Positions 1 through 8,900 of a DNA stretch of 64,000 nt are shown in pieces. Position numbers and translations under genes: made by a program. The first letter of the stretch is position 1. Every line of letters starts with the position of its first letter. Source of the DNA: Chlamydiota bacterium (GTDB lineage: Bacteria; Chlamydiota; Chlamydiia; Chlamydiales; JABDDJ01); NCBI GenBank assembly GCA_013287645.1, contig JABDDJ010000005.1:1-64000 (forward strand). The letters run 5' to 3'. The notes beneath the pieces were generated by a model. The model did not search any database, had not been told where the DNA came from, and saw nothing but the letters and a program-made list of their open reading frames with translations.

Positions 1-188
1 TCATTTTTTCCAGGAAATAGCCCTTGAAAAAACAGGCATGTAGTTTTATATGAATTATGAAAGAAAATTTTTAATGCAAAACAAACTAAGTCTGTTCTTT
101 CTACCTTTTCATTCTTATTTTCTAAATATTTTGATGAATATCCTGAAAGCTTATCATGAAAAAGTTCTGGACGAAAATATACAGGCAT
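1..188 (-). CDS. Partial hypothetical protein, cut by the window edge
   Basis: An open frame runs from an ATG at 188 on the minus strand to the left edge without a stop (62 codons visible). The protein starts MPVYFRPELFHDKLSGYSSK and shows no motif I recognise. A good ribosome-binding sequence (AGGGG, 5 nt before the ATG) supports the start. The base composition is AT-rich like the rest of this accessory patch. The gene is divergent from the ATPase gene to its right. It may be a small unknown gene or the start of a longer one. Confidence 0.45.
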   Translation of the reverse strand, partial: MPVYFRPELFHDKLSGYSSKYLENKNEKVERTDLVCFALKIFFHNSYKTTCLFFQGLFPGKN

Positions 189-266
189 AACATCCCCTAA
201 ATAAATTAAAAAAAATAATATCAAAATTAATATTAAAATACAACGTTTTTTGATTTTAAAACTATC

Positions 267-288
267 TTATTTCTGGTAGGGAACCTTA
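267..288 (+). repeat. 22-bp direct repeat, left copy
   Basis: The sequence TTATTTCTGGTAGGGAACCT and its next two bases recur at 2687-2708 with two mismatches. The two copies flank the ATPase and kinase-loop-like genes, so they may mark the ends of an acquired segment. The function is unknown. Confidence 0.4.
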
Positions 289-343
289 ACTTTCTCCTAT
301 TGCCACTTTTTGGAGCTGTTATACTGGATTTTTATTCTCAGAA

Positions 344-386
344 AGACCATACTCCATTTTTGCACGACAATTATGGAGTATGGTCT
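344..386 (+). promoter_or_regulatory. Hairpin that covers the ATPase ribosome-binding site
   Basis: A perfect 14-bp inverted repeat (AGACCATACTCCAT at 344-357, complement at 373-386) encloses a 15-nt loop and ends three bases before the preferred ATG at 390. The right arm contains GGAG (375-378), the only Shine-Dalgarno-like sequence near that ATG, so folding would hide it. There is no U-run after the stem, so a plain terminator is less likely than a translational switch. This also argues that translation does not begin at the upstream in-frame TTG at 300. Confidence 0.5.
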
Positions 387-389
387 CTT

Positions 390-1562
390 ATGTTCCCACG
401 TTTCCAGTCCTTAACCTCTAAATATAGCTTTTTTCTCTTTGGTCCCCGGGGAACAGGAAAAAGCACTCTTTTGAAAAAAAAATTCAAGAAGGAAAAGTCT
501 TATTGGATAGATCTCTTAGACCTTACTGTAGAGGAAAAATTCTCAAGAGAACCAAACCTATTATATTCAATTGTTAAAGGACTTCAGGATGAAATTCAGT
601 ATGTAATTATTGATGAAATCCAAAAGATCCCTAAACTGCTAGATTTAGTCCACAAACTTATTGAAGAAACAGACAAAATTTTTATTTTGACAGGATCAAG
701 TGCACGTAAGCTAAGGCATGGCGGTGCAAACTTACTCGCAGGTAGAGCTTTTGTGTATCACCTATATTCTTTATCCTGTTTTGAATTAGGTGATCATTTC
801 AATTTGCAGCAAGCTCTTGAATGGGGTACATTACCAAAGATTTTCAGCTTTTCAGAAGATACAGACAAGATTCAGTATTTACGATCTTATTCTGATACAT
901 ACTTGAGAGAGGAAATATGGAACGAGCATTTAATAAGAAAATTAGACCCATTTAGGCGTTTTCTTGAAGTAGCAGCTCAATCTAATGGAAAAATCATTAA
1001 CTATAAAACCATATCTACAGATGTGGGAGCAGATCCTAAAACAATTAAAGAGTACTTTTCCATTTTAGAGGATACCATGCTGGGTTTCTTCTTAGAACCA
1101 TTTCACAACTCATTTAGAAAGCGCTTACAAAAAAGTCCAAAATTCTATTTTTTTGACTGTGGAGTTGTCCGTAGCCTATCACGAAGGCTTTCAATGTCAC
1201 TTCTTCCAAAAACATTTGCATATGGAGAAGCATTTGAACACTTTATTATATTAGAATTTATCAGACTTGCTGGTTATTTTCAGCCCGACTTTCGATTCTC
1301 ATATATTAAAACTCAAGAAGAGGTTGAAGTAGACCTAATCGTAGAACGCCCTGGAGAAAAACTACTGTGTGTTGAAATAAAAAGCTCTGATAATGTTAGA
1401 GAGAGTGATATAAAGTCATTTATTAAAATAACCAGAGATCTTGGTGAATTTAAAAATTGTGAGGCAATAGTTCTAAGCCAAGATCAAGATGTAAAAAAAT
1501 ATGAGCATGTGACCTGTTATCCATGGAAAGCAGGCCTAGCTAAATATTTTCCTGAAGTATAA
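390..1562 (+). CDS. AAA ATPase with DUF4143 C-terminal domain
   Basis: The protein (390 residues from ATG 390) has a Walker A loop in FFLFGPRGTGKSTLL near its N terminus, a Walker B-like VIIDEIQKIPKL, and the sensor-like ILTGSSARKLRHGG. The second half has the DUF4143 signature, including KFYFFDCGVVRSL and a restriction-nuclease-like segment with EVDLIVE and CVEIKSSD. Proteins of this family are common in bacteria and archaea; their role is not settled. A TTG at 300 would add 30 residues, but the family start pattern and the hairpin at 344-386 favour ATG 390. A paralogue of the same architecture lies at 36231-37400. It sits in an AT-rich accessory patch and may be horizontally acquired. Confidence 0.85.
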   Translation: MFPRFQSLTSKYSFFLFGPRGTGKSTLLKKKFKKEKSYWIDLLDLTVEEKFSREPNLLYSIVKGLQDEIQYVIIDEIQKIPKLLDLVHKLIEETDKIFILTGSSARKLRHGGANLLAGRAFVYHLYSLSCFELGDHFNLQQALEWGTLPKIFSFSEDTDKIQYLRSYSDTYLREEIWNEHLIRKLDPFRRFLEVAAQSNGKIINYKTISTDVGADPKTIKEYFSILEDTMLGFFLEPFHNSFRKRLQKSPKFYFFDCGVVRSLSRRLSMSLLPKTFAYGEAFEHFIILEFIRLAGYFQPDFRFSYIKTQEEVEVDLIVERPGEKLLCVEIKSSDNVRESDIKSFIKITRDLGEFKNCEAIVLSQDQDVKKYEHVTCYPWKAGLAKYFPEV

Positions 1563-1613
1563 TAATTTCCAATAATAAGTACTGTTAAATAACTTTACTC
1601 TTATTAACTTTTG

Positions 1614-2603
1614 ATGTATAATGACCCTTTAACATTAATCAAATATAGAGATATCATGACCTACTTTTATTCTGAAATAAAACCTTTAATACCGATTGAT
1701 CTTACTACATATGAAATATTAAAATTTTTAACTAATGATCTTCGTTCCTACGAATATCTAAAAAAGAAAAATCAAGTAGGACCCACTATATATTTAACAG
1801 ATACATCTGGAAAACATCAAGAATCTCTTTTAGGTGAGCTCGGAAAAGGTGGATGTAAAAAAGCCATACAGCTTGCTAATGGCCGAGCTCTAATGCTACC
1901 TAATCTAGAGGATAAGTACACCTATTTATCCACCATAGCGGAAAGATGGGACAGAATCGTAATAGAAGAGGTCAAAATGTCGGAAATTCTTCATAGAATT
2001 GGTCTTTTATCTCCCTCTTACGAGCGAGTTACTGTTTCCCTGTCAGATTCTTCTCAACAAATGATTCCTGCTTACATTTCCGAAAGTTTTGAAAATTTAA
2101 GCAATAAAGGATGGCTCATAATTGATCAGAAAAATAAGGATAGTTCGACTTGGAAAGAGGGTAAAAATCATTTATTTCAAACAGATGAAGAGCGTTTTAA
2201 TGAAAGTAATTGGGATACAGTTGTAGACTCATTACTAAATGATATTGTTAAAATCTGTGTAAATGGCATTCCAATTCAAGAGGATTCATCAAACATTGCC
2301 GTTGTTAAAAATCCTTCCGATGAGGCTACTTGCCCATATAAACTAAGATATTTTGGTTTTGATTTTTCTAAAAAATATAGTCTACTTGAAATTCCCGAAA
2401 AACAAGAATATTCTTCGGCTGATTTATACAAGGATAATGCTAATAAAATGCTTAGACGTTTACTACTCACTGTTCTTACATATGAATTAAATTATAAATA
2501 CTTGGTTGATAAAAAAATTTATGATTTAGGAGATCGATTAGTGAATAGATACAGCGAAGAGATGCTAAGAAGAATAAATGGTATCCTTTTTCAGGATAAA
2601 TAA
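1614..2603 (+). CDS. Hypothetical protein with a kinase-like glycine-rich loop
   Basis: The protein has about 329 residues from ATG 1614 (a TTG lies directly before it). Near residue 75 it has LGELGKGGCKKAIQLANGRA, which resembles the glycine-rich loop and first strands of eukaryotic-type protein kinases, followed by ALMLPN and IVIEEVKMSEIL. I do not see a clear HRD or DFG catalytic motif. The later part, with PAYISESFENL, SSTWKEGKNHLFQT and YFGFDF, looks like a lineage-specific family, probably with further paralogues in related chlamydiae. A kinase-fold pseudokinase or a host-directed protein is possible, but this is inference. It follows the ATPase gene by about 50 bases on the same strand and shares its AT-rich composition. 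Confidence 0.6.
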   Translation: MYNDPLTLIKYRDIMTYFYSEIKPLIPIDLTTYEILKFLTNDLRSYEYLKKKNQVGPTIYLTDTSGKHQESLLGELGKGGCKKAIQLANGRALMLPNLEDKYTYLSTIAERWDRIVIEEVKMSEILHRIGLLSPSYERVTVSLSDSSQQMIPAYISESFENLSNKGWLIIDQKNKDSSTWKEGKNHLFQTDEERFNESNWDTVVDSLLNDIVKICVNGIPIQEDSSNIAVVKNPSDEATCPYKLRYFGFDFSKKYSLLEIPEKQEYSSADLYKDNANKMLRRLLLTVLTYELNYKYLVDKKIYDLGDRLVNRYSEEMLRRINGILFQDK

Positions 2604-2608
2604 GATTG

Positions 2609-2650
2609 ATCCTCCGCCGAAGGCGATCCTGCCTATCTTGTTATTTAATC
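2609..2650. repeat. Half copy of the CAGGATCGC intergenic repeat
   Basis: Downstream of the kinase-loop gene the segment GATCCTCCGCCGAAGGCGAT followed by CCTGCCTATCTTGTTA matches, in reverse, one arm of the large palindrome at 12326-12481 (AACATGATAGGCAGGATCGC). Only one arm is present here, although CGCCGAAGGCG can form a small hairpin. It is a member of a dispersed intergenic repeat family in this window. Confidence 0.45.
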
Positions 2651-2686
2651 TTTGAAATAAGTATTCAAGTAATCTAATAGACGGGA

Positions 2687-2708
2687 TTATTTCTGCTAGG
2701 GAATCTTA
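2687..2708 (+). repeat. 22-bp direct repeat, right copy
   Basis: This is the second copy (TTATTTCTGCTAGGGAATCT plus two bases) of the sequence at 267-288, with two mismatches. It abuts the left arm of the large inverted repeat at 2706-2874. Confidence 0.4.
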
Positions 2709-2874
2709 GAACCTATCCCAGTAATCGGAATCTGTTAAATTCGGGTTCTTTTCCCCTAGGAACGGACATTGAATCACGGGTTATATTTTTTAATATTACC
2801 CGTGATTCAATGTCCGTTCCTAGGGAGAAAATAATCCCGAATTTAACCATTCCGATTACTGGGATAGGTTCTAA
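2706..2874. repeat. 169-bp imperfect inverted repeat
   Basis: The left arm begins TTAGAACCTATCCCAGTAAT and the right arm ends with its complement, ending in GGGATAGGTTCTAA. The arms are each about 80 bases with scattered mismatches and meet near 2790 in an AT-rich centre. The stretch GAACGGACATTGAATCACGG is exactly mirrored. The right arm runs into the 3' end of the VapC-like toxin gene (stop at 2843), so the last codons of that gene are repeat-derived. It could be a bidirectional terminator or a MITE-like element. I see no coding sequence in 2604-2842. Confidence 0.85.
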
Positions 2875-3244
2875 CATTATCTAGCATAGGAAAATGTTTT
2901 GTATTAAGTGTTACTAGTATTGCTTCTAATTCTTCAGCAATAGCAGCTATCATACAATCGGCAAGCCCTACTCCATGGTTTTTAGAATAATCTCTTCGGA
3001 ATAAGCCACTTTTTTTAGCTGTTTTTTCATTCAAGTGTGCAATATGAAATTCACTAATAAATTGATCCAATATTTGCATCTCTTCTCCATCCCTCACCCC
3101 GCTGTATAATTCTGCAATAGTGATGGTGGTCAGATAACAATTATGATTCTTCTGCATTTTTTCTATATAATTTATCGCTTTAGAATTTCCGCGAAGATAG
3201 TCAATAATGACATCTGTATCGATCAATAATATTTCTGACGACAT
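2843..3244 (-). CDS. vapC: VapC-type PIN-domain toxin
   Basis: This 133-residue PIN-domain protein belongs to the VapC family of toxin ribonucleases. The conserved acidic residues are visible: an aspartate in LLIDTDVIIDYLRG near the N terminus, the glutamate in ITIAELYSG, the aspartate in GVGLADCMIAAIA, and the LVTLNTKHFPML segment near the C terminus. Members of the family cut RNA (often initiator tRNA or rRNA) using a metal bound by these acids. It is preceded, with a 2-base gap, by a ribbon-helix-helix antitoxin gene, so the pair forms a standard operon. The C-terminal residues (TYPSNRNG) are read from the arm of the inverted repeat at 2706-2874; the normal end of the protein was probably replaced. 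The catalytic residues all precede that point. Confidence 0.85.
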   Translation of the reverse strand: MSSEILLIDTDVIIDYLRGNSKAINYIEKMQKNHNCYLTTITIAELYSGVRDGEEMQILDQFISEFHIAHLNEKTAKKSGLFRRDYSKNHGVGLADCMIAAIAEELEAILVTLNTKHFPMLDNVRTYPSNRNG

Positions 3245-3246
3245 TG

Positions 3247-3486
3247 CTATTCTCGATCAAATTCTTTTCTTAAATTTCTTATATTAGGCAAGTTTGTATG
3301 TTTTGACCACATACCTGCCGCAGACTTTAAGGATTTCTGCTTCTTGGACTTTTCATGCTGTTTTTTTTCAATAAATGCATCTATCGCTTCACGTATGAGC
3401 GCACTAAGATGAAAACCAGTCTCTTTAGAAATAGAAAGAAGCCCCTTTCTCTCGCTCTCAGTTAAGTAAATTTGTGTTCTTTGCAT
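3247..3486 (-). CDS. Ribbon-helix-helix antitoxin partner of the PIN toxin
   Basis: The protein is 79 residues from ATG 3486. The N-terminal RTQIYLTESERKGLLSISKE followed by LSALIREAIDAFI is a typical ribbon-helix-helix (CopG/MetJ-like) DNA-binding fold: one strand, then two helices. The Lys-rich C-terminal part probably wraps the toxin. An upstream in-frame ATG (3507) would add seven residues but lies inside the palindromic operator, and GAGAG a few bases before ATG 3486 is the better ribosome-binding site. Autoregulation of the operon is expected from the palindromes at 3497-3520. Confidence 0.8.
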   Translation of the reverse strand: MQRTQIYLTESERKGLLSISKETGFHLSALIREAIDAFIEKKQHEKSKKQKSLKSAAGMWSKHTNLPNIRNLRKEFDRE

Positions 3487-3496
3487 AACTCTCTCA

Positions 3497-3520
3497 GATG
3501 TATACATCTAATGTATACAT
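3497..3520 (-). promoter_or_regulatory. Paired palindromic operator of the toxin-antitoxin operon
   Basis: Two perfect palindromes, GATGTATACATC (3497-3508) and ATGTATACAT (3511-3520), are spaced 13 bases centre to centre directly upstream of the antitoxin start. Tandem palindromes of this kind are typical binding sites for ribbon-helix-helix antitoxin dimers, so this is very likely the autoregulatory operator. Binding was inferred from position and symmetry only. Confidence 0.7.
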
Positions 3521-3567
3521 CACTCCTATTAATTTGTCAATACTGGATTGCCTAAGCCATACATAGT

Positions 3568-4467
3568 TTATTTTTGAAAATGGTCTAGGTAGTATGTACT
3601 TCTTTCTTCAAGCTGAACAGCATTATTATTAAATACCTGTTCTTTGCCGTCTTTACGAAGTCGGCAGTTCTCAAGTTCTTTTTGGAAATGGAATTGGATC
3701 GTCACAGTCTTTGATACTACTAAGACTGCTCTACGAAGCAGTCCTTTAGTCCACTCAAAATGGACTGTTCCCCAGGGAAATTTTGCGTCTATATACCTAC
3801 CGCACACTAGTCCTTGAGGCAGCTTGGGTAAAAAATGTAAGTTTTCGCCTTCCGATCGGATTAAAGCAGATCTTAACAGAGCAGCCCCCTGTACAAGCGG
3901 ACAAGGGCCATCCGTCGGAGGTAATCCTAATCCAAGCCATTCCCATCGCTCAGGTGTAGGTACAAAATAATCTTCAAATGATCCTTCAAATAAATTCTTG
4001 ACGGCTTGCTCTAACCCAAACCGATCCACCCTCTGGCATTGACCTAACAATGTATCCTCTGCAGCCACTTCCACTCGTGTAATATCGCCTTTCCATTGCG
4101 CCATCCGATGCCAGTGGGGAAGCCATTCAGCCATACTTCCACGCTGTCGCATCGCTTCCCAATTCTGTGCTTTATGACAGCCAAACGAAACTCGTTCGAA
4201 AATAGGAACCTTCTCTGCCGAAAAAATATCTTCTTTATAATATCCACTCTGATAGTGACCAAAAACAGTTAGCTTGCCTGTATCTAGGTTCAAAGTGCTG
4301 GAAAATCTTTTTACAGGGCCTTGAATAGGAAATATAATTTTCCTTTCCCCTTTAAACTCCGCAAAGGCAGGATAAATACAAGCGACTTTGTCTGATCCTG
4401 GAAGCAAACAACGTGCTCCAAACTGATGAGAAAACGGTCTTAACCGCTCAGCGATCTGAATTTGCAT
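3568..4467 (-). CDS. Conserved protein with a GH95/GH65-like C-terminal region
   Basis: The protein has 299 residues. Residues about 199-250, with LHFLPKLPQG and a following VHFEWTKGLLRRAVL, resemble the beta-sandwich that ends glycoside hydrolases of families 65 and 95. The part with the catalytic (alpha/alpha)6 barrel is largely missing: the protein is far shorter than a full enzyme of these families (700 or more residues), and I cannot point to a catalytic acid. It may be a truncated relative or a protein that kept only the accessory domain. It starts inside the 3' end of mtaB (20-base overlap), so the two are probably translated from one message. Confidence 0.6.
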   Translation of the reverse strand: MQIQIAERLRPFSHQFGARCLLPGSDKVACIYPAFAEFKGERKIIFPIQGPVKRFSSTLNLDTGKLTVFGHYQSGYYKEDIFSAEKVPIFERVSFGCHKAQNWEAMRQRGSMAEWLPHWHRMAQWKGDITRVEVAAEDTLLGQCQRVDRFGLEQAVKNLFEGSFEDYFVPTPERWEWLGLGLPPTDGPCPLVQGAALLRSALIRSEGENLHFLPKLPQGLVCGRYIDAKFPWGTVHFEWTKGLLRRAVLVVSKTVTIQFHFQKELENCRLRKDGKEQVFNNNAVQLEERSTYYLDHFQK

Positions 4468-5734
4468 CGTAAATGCCTAGTAAGCCATTGGCCTGATTTT
4501 CAACACATTTGATTTTCACAAGTTGGTTCGGAATTAAAGAAGAATCATCTATCCATACTTGCAAAAAGTTTGATGTATGTCCTCCAATACGTCCTGAAGA
4601 TGCATCACGGCTTTCGGTTAAAATTTCCATCGTCCTTCCGACATAACTGCTACGAAGATTATAAGACTCCTGCTCTGCCAAGCGTAGCACCTCTTGCTTA
4701 CGCTCCTGAATAATCTCTTGAGGCACCTGATTCGGCATAATGGCCGCACGCGTACGCGGACGAGCACTAAAAGGAAACATATGCACTTTAGCGAAACGCA
4801 CCTGACGCATGATGTCAAGCGTTTCTTGATGATCGACATCTGTCTCGCCAGGAAATCCCACAATCACGTCAGTCGTAAAAGAGAAATCAGGGTTAGCTGC
4901 CTTTAGACGTTCAACCGTATCCGTGAAGATCTGACGCGTATATTTGCGGTTCATGCGCTTTAAAATAACGTTTGAGCCAGACTGTAGGACAATATGCATC
5001 GAAGGACAGGTCCGTTTGCCGTTGAGGATAGCATCGGCAAGGTTATCATCCACTTCGTCCGGGTCAATCGATGAGACCCTTAAACGATGAAGCCCTGGCA
5101 TAGGATCCACAGCACGAATGAGATCAGCCAACCGAACAGGAGTTTCCCCCTCTTGCACACCACCGTCAAAATCACCGATGTTGATTCCGGTTAAAACAAT
5201 TTCTTTATAACCTTGAGCGATTAAGCCCTCAATTTCACGCAGGATTTCGTCCTTTGAGCGCGACCGAGAGCGCCCGCGCACATAAGGAATAATGCAGTAA
5301 GTACAGTAAGAGTTGCAGCCGTCTTGGACTTTGACGAAGGCACGCGTATGCGCTTCAAAATGCTGGATGGAAAATTCAGGCCATTCCTCTTCAGGATAGA
5401 CAATTTTTAAAAGATTTTCTTTGTCTTTGTTGGAGATAACATCGGTGACGCCCTCCATTTGCCGAATTAAGTCAGGCTGACGCTCAGCAAAGCAGCCTGT
5501 GACAACCAGGCGAGAGCCAGGATTTCGCTTGGCTAGCTGCTTAATTTCTTGGCGGCTACCTTTGTCAGCAGATTCAGTTACAGTGCATGTGTTGACGATA
5601 CACACATCAGCCACTTCATCTCCTTCAGCAGAAACATACCCTAAAGCAGATAGCTGGTCATGATATGCCTGCGATTCGTACTGATTCGTCCGGCAACCTA
5701 AAGTAACAATTTTAAAACGCGGCTTTTGATTCAT
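4448..5734 (-). CDS. mtaB: tRNA (N6-threonylcarbamoyladenosine-37) methylthiotransferase MtaB
   Basis: This 428-residue radical-SAM enzyme adds a methylthio group to t6A at position 37 of ANN-decoding tRNAs. The N-terminal UPF0004 domain (KIVTLGCRTNQYESQAY, with further cysteines in NTCTV and VTGCFAE) binds one iron-sulfur cluster. The radical-SAM motif CNSYCTYC in QDGCNSYCTYCIIPYVRGRS binds the second. A TRAM-like domain follows at the C terminus. Length and the GCRTNQYES start are as in the MtaB branch rather than MiaB (which has GCQMN). The ATG at 5734 lies after a gap containing a palindrome, and the gene leads a two-gene unit with the GH95-like gene. Confidence 0.93.
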   Translation of the reverse strand: MNQKPRFKIVTLGCRTNQYESQAYHDQLSALGYVSAEGDEVADVCIVNTCTVTESADKGSRQEIKQLAKRNPGSRLVVTGCFAERQPDLIRQMEGVTDVISNKDKENLLKIVYPEEEWPEFSIQHFEAHTRAFVKVQDGCNSYCTYCIIPYVRGRSRSRSKDEILREIEGLIAQGYKEIVLTGINIGDFDGGVQEGETPVRLADLIRAVDPMPGLHRLRVSSIDPDEVDDNLADAILNGKRTCPSMHIVLQSGSNVILKRMNRKYTRQIFTDTVERLKAANPDFSFTTDVIVGFPGETDVDHQETLDIMRQVRFAKVHMFPFSARPRTRAAIMPNQVPQEIIQERKQEVLRLAEQESYNLRSSYVGRTMEILTESRDASSGRIGGHTSNFLQVWIDDSSLIPNQLVKIKCVENQANGLLGIYDANSDR

Positions 5735-5808
5735 GGCTGCAATGATACCACTCTAAGCAACAGAAATCCAGCCTTTTGAAAACCCTCTCTAGAAAAACTT
5801 CGTCATGA

Positions 5809-5882
5809 ATTTAAACGCAAAGGCGCGAAGGCGCAGAGAGTTAAGTTACTCTCTGCGCCTTCGCGCCTTCGCGTTTAAAATT
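5809..5882. terminator. GCAAAGGCGC-type palindrome
   Basis: A long hairpin with arms of about 32 bases (TTAAACGCAAAGGCGCGAAG... mirrored by ...CTTCGCGCCTTCGCGTTTAA) lies between the end of the 1328-residue gene (stop 5911, minus strand) and mtaB. It belongs to a family of similar palindromes at 15443, 28317, 32437 and 53166. It is well placed to terminate transcription from the large gene upstream. Confidence 0.75.
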
Positions 5883-5910
5883 TAATCAGAAGTCTGAGGC
5901 ATCCTGCAGC

Positions 5911-8900
5911 TTAGACGGCTGGTCTGAGTCTTTTCTTCTCGAGGTGCTTCATAGCTGCGTTACCTACATCATTGGCGAGGTTTTCATTGTAGGTTTCGTC
6001 TAGCTTCTTAAACAAGTTTTCCTTTTTATGGCTGATGTATAGATCGAGCATCTTTTCGAACGCTTTCATCATCGCTCTTAAAACTAACCCTATCGTATAT
6101 CTGAAGAGGAATAGGCTTACTTTGTCTAACCAAATCTTTATTGTGCCGCCAATTCCCCAAGGAAGAACAGTGTTAAAAATATTGTCTAGAACTTGCTGGA
6201 ATTTAAACCAAGCATCTTTCAGCCAGCTTTTAACAGGAGCCAACACAATATCTTCTCTAACGATGGAACAAGCTAACTCGTCGAGAGTTTTATCCACCTC
6301 TTTATCGAAATCTTCTTCTTTTTTCGTGGGCTCTACTATGTTGAACTTTAGTTCGTTCACGGCTTCATTAGTTTCAATGTCAATCAATTCACCTGTAGCT
6401 TCATCAAAGCGAACTTGAATATTCTTCAATTTGCCATCGACTACTTTTGCTAAATCCATGCTATTCATAGCTTCGGCAAAGCAACTATTTAAAATGCCTG
6501 TTGTTTTACCTTTTTCCAACTCGTCATAAAGTGCTTCAGCAGCACTTACAGCAACACTTTCTCTCGCATCTGCAATATTTTCACGCATAAACCACTTAAA
6601 GATCGGCTCTTCTGATGCCACTGCAACTTCGTTAAGTATTCCGCTAATTTGCAATGCAATCGTATTTTCCACTCTTTGACGGTCGTCACTCTTCTTAGGA
6701 TGTTTTGGTTCTGTTATCGGAACATACTCTGGAATAGGCTTGCCACTGAGCATCGCTTCTTCTTTAGCTTTCGCATAAGCTTCTTCATGAGCTTTTTCAG
6801 TTTTCTTAGCTTTGATAGAACTTGCTTTTTTCCCTTCTAAAGCGCTTTTAAGAAGCTTTCTTAACATTTTTTTATTCACTACAGTTTCGACAACCGTGGA
6901 AAGTGCACTAGGAAGAACGCTATCATTCAAAGATTCCCAAACTGTATCTTTTAACTCATCAGGTAGTGGACTATTCTCTCTTGTAATTCCTACTGAATTG
7001 AGGATACGATCGGCATTACTTCTTTGTGGTCCTTGTGGCTCAGGCTCAGGTACTTTACTCGGATCATTGGCAAAAGCTAACCGTTCATTAACTGCTTTAA
7101 AGATATCTGAAACAAACTCTGGCATCACTTCTGCATTGTCATTCTCTCTTTCTTTGATATTTTCATTTAAGCCATGCAAGACTTTTAACAACAGGCCTTC
7201 GATAAGATCTACTCCGACATTCATTCCATTACTTAATGCTACTGAAGCATTTGTTCCAGTTAGAAGCATTTCTTGAGCAAGCTCTTTTGCTAATTCTGCT
7301 TGATGATCTTGAATGTAGCGAGCGGCTAAATCACCTAATCTTTCGGTTCCAAGTGGAGTGACTTTTCTGCCTTTTCCTTGTAAGAAGGAAGCGATGCCAT
7401 CGACAATCTTTTCAGCAACGTATGATTGATTAGGTACTCTCGGCCCTCGTCCTTGGCTCTTTAAGTTTTTGTCTAAATACTGGGGTAAATAAGCTTTAAT
7501 GTATTCTGCAGTGACGCGTGCGAATTTAACGGGCGCTTTGCTGTTGTAACTTGCTTCTACCTTATCTCGGAGATTTATGCGATCGTCAGCGAGAGACATT
7601 GTTTTTTCGTGCATGCCAGCGATGGTTTCAGGTAAGATTTCTTTCCAAACCATATCCCAAATCATCTCTCCATGCTCTTTTAATTCTGCAGGAAGAAGAT
7701 TTGTCAAAGCATGAAGATCGTCGGAATTAAGCACATCCTTCATGAGTTGTTCAACATAAGGTCTATAGATATTCTGTACTTCATTACTATGCCGCGTTAA
7801 TTCTTTCTTTAACTCATTGAAATTGTTACCACGAGCTCTGATCGCTTCTAGGTTTCTTTTATGATTCTGGGATTCAGCAAGTCGAGGACCTTCGATTTCT
7901 GGCCCAAACTGATTCAAGCTATTAGCTAAGAGGGTCACAACGTCATGGATTGAGTGTCCACTCTTATCAAGAAGTTTGTCTGTACCATAAAGGAGTGCTG
8001 TTTGAATCAAGAGTTCGACTTTTTTCCATATTAGGTCTCTGTTATCTAGAGTCTCATTTTGAGCGAGCCAGTTTAAAGATTTTTTTATTTGATTTTTTGT
8101 CGGTTCATCAAGAGGCTTGCCTAGTTTTTCTTCGATAGCAACAAATATTTTACCTTGATTGGCAGGATGTCTAATTTGTTCTTGAACACTTACTGTAATG
8201 AAATTAGAAAGTGTTGCAGAGGTCATTTGAGCAAACTCTTTATTGGCATCATCAGCCGCGCCAGTAACTTTTGTGAGAACTGTCTGAATTAATTCATCTT
8301 TTTTGAGTGTAGGGACAGTTACAGTCAAGAAAATTGCGCGAAGGTATGGTGCGATAAACTTTTGTACATCTACTTTTTTGACTAGTTCATTATCTTGCAG
8401 ATCCATTAGCTTAAGCAGTGCATTATAAAATGGTGCATACTTTTCTTTAATTGCAGCAGCTTTCTGAGCCTCATCCATTGTTTTTAAAGTTTCTTCAAAG
8501 GCTAATAGATCGGCTTGGGTGTTAGTTTGGGTAAAGAATTTGTTGACTTCTCTAGAGAGAGCATCAAAAATTGTTTTTGCTGCAGTGGAACCTTCTTGTG
8601 GTGGATTTTTCCTTAAAACATTAGCTACACCTTGGATCAATATAGAAGTTAGCTGTTCTTTTGTCTCTTTTACACCTATTTGGATACCGTTTCCATCTAC
8701 CTTATACACTTCTTCAAGGCTATCGAGAATCCACTTTTGGAAATAACTAGCATCTTTACTTGAACTTTTTGCTAGAAAGTCTGCAGCTATTTTAGAATAG
8801 TGTGGCGCAATAAACTTTTTCACAACTTGGGGTGATTGATTCATCAATCCCTTTACGAGGGCTTCAATGTCACCCATTAGAACTATTCCACCTTCAAGGC

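Noticed and set aside
1-3600. Prophage or integrative element at the left end
   Set aside because: There is no integrase, transposase or structural phage gene. Only the repeats and AT-rich composition hint at transfer.
3568-4467. Full glycoside hydrolase
   Set aside because: Only the C-terminal beta-sandwich region resembles families 65/95; the length is too short and no catalytic residues are visible.
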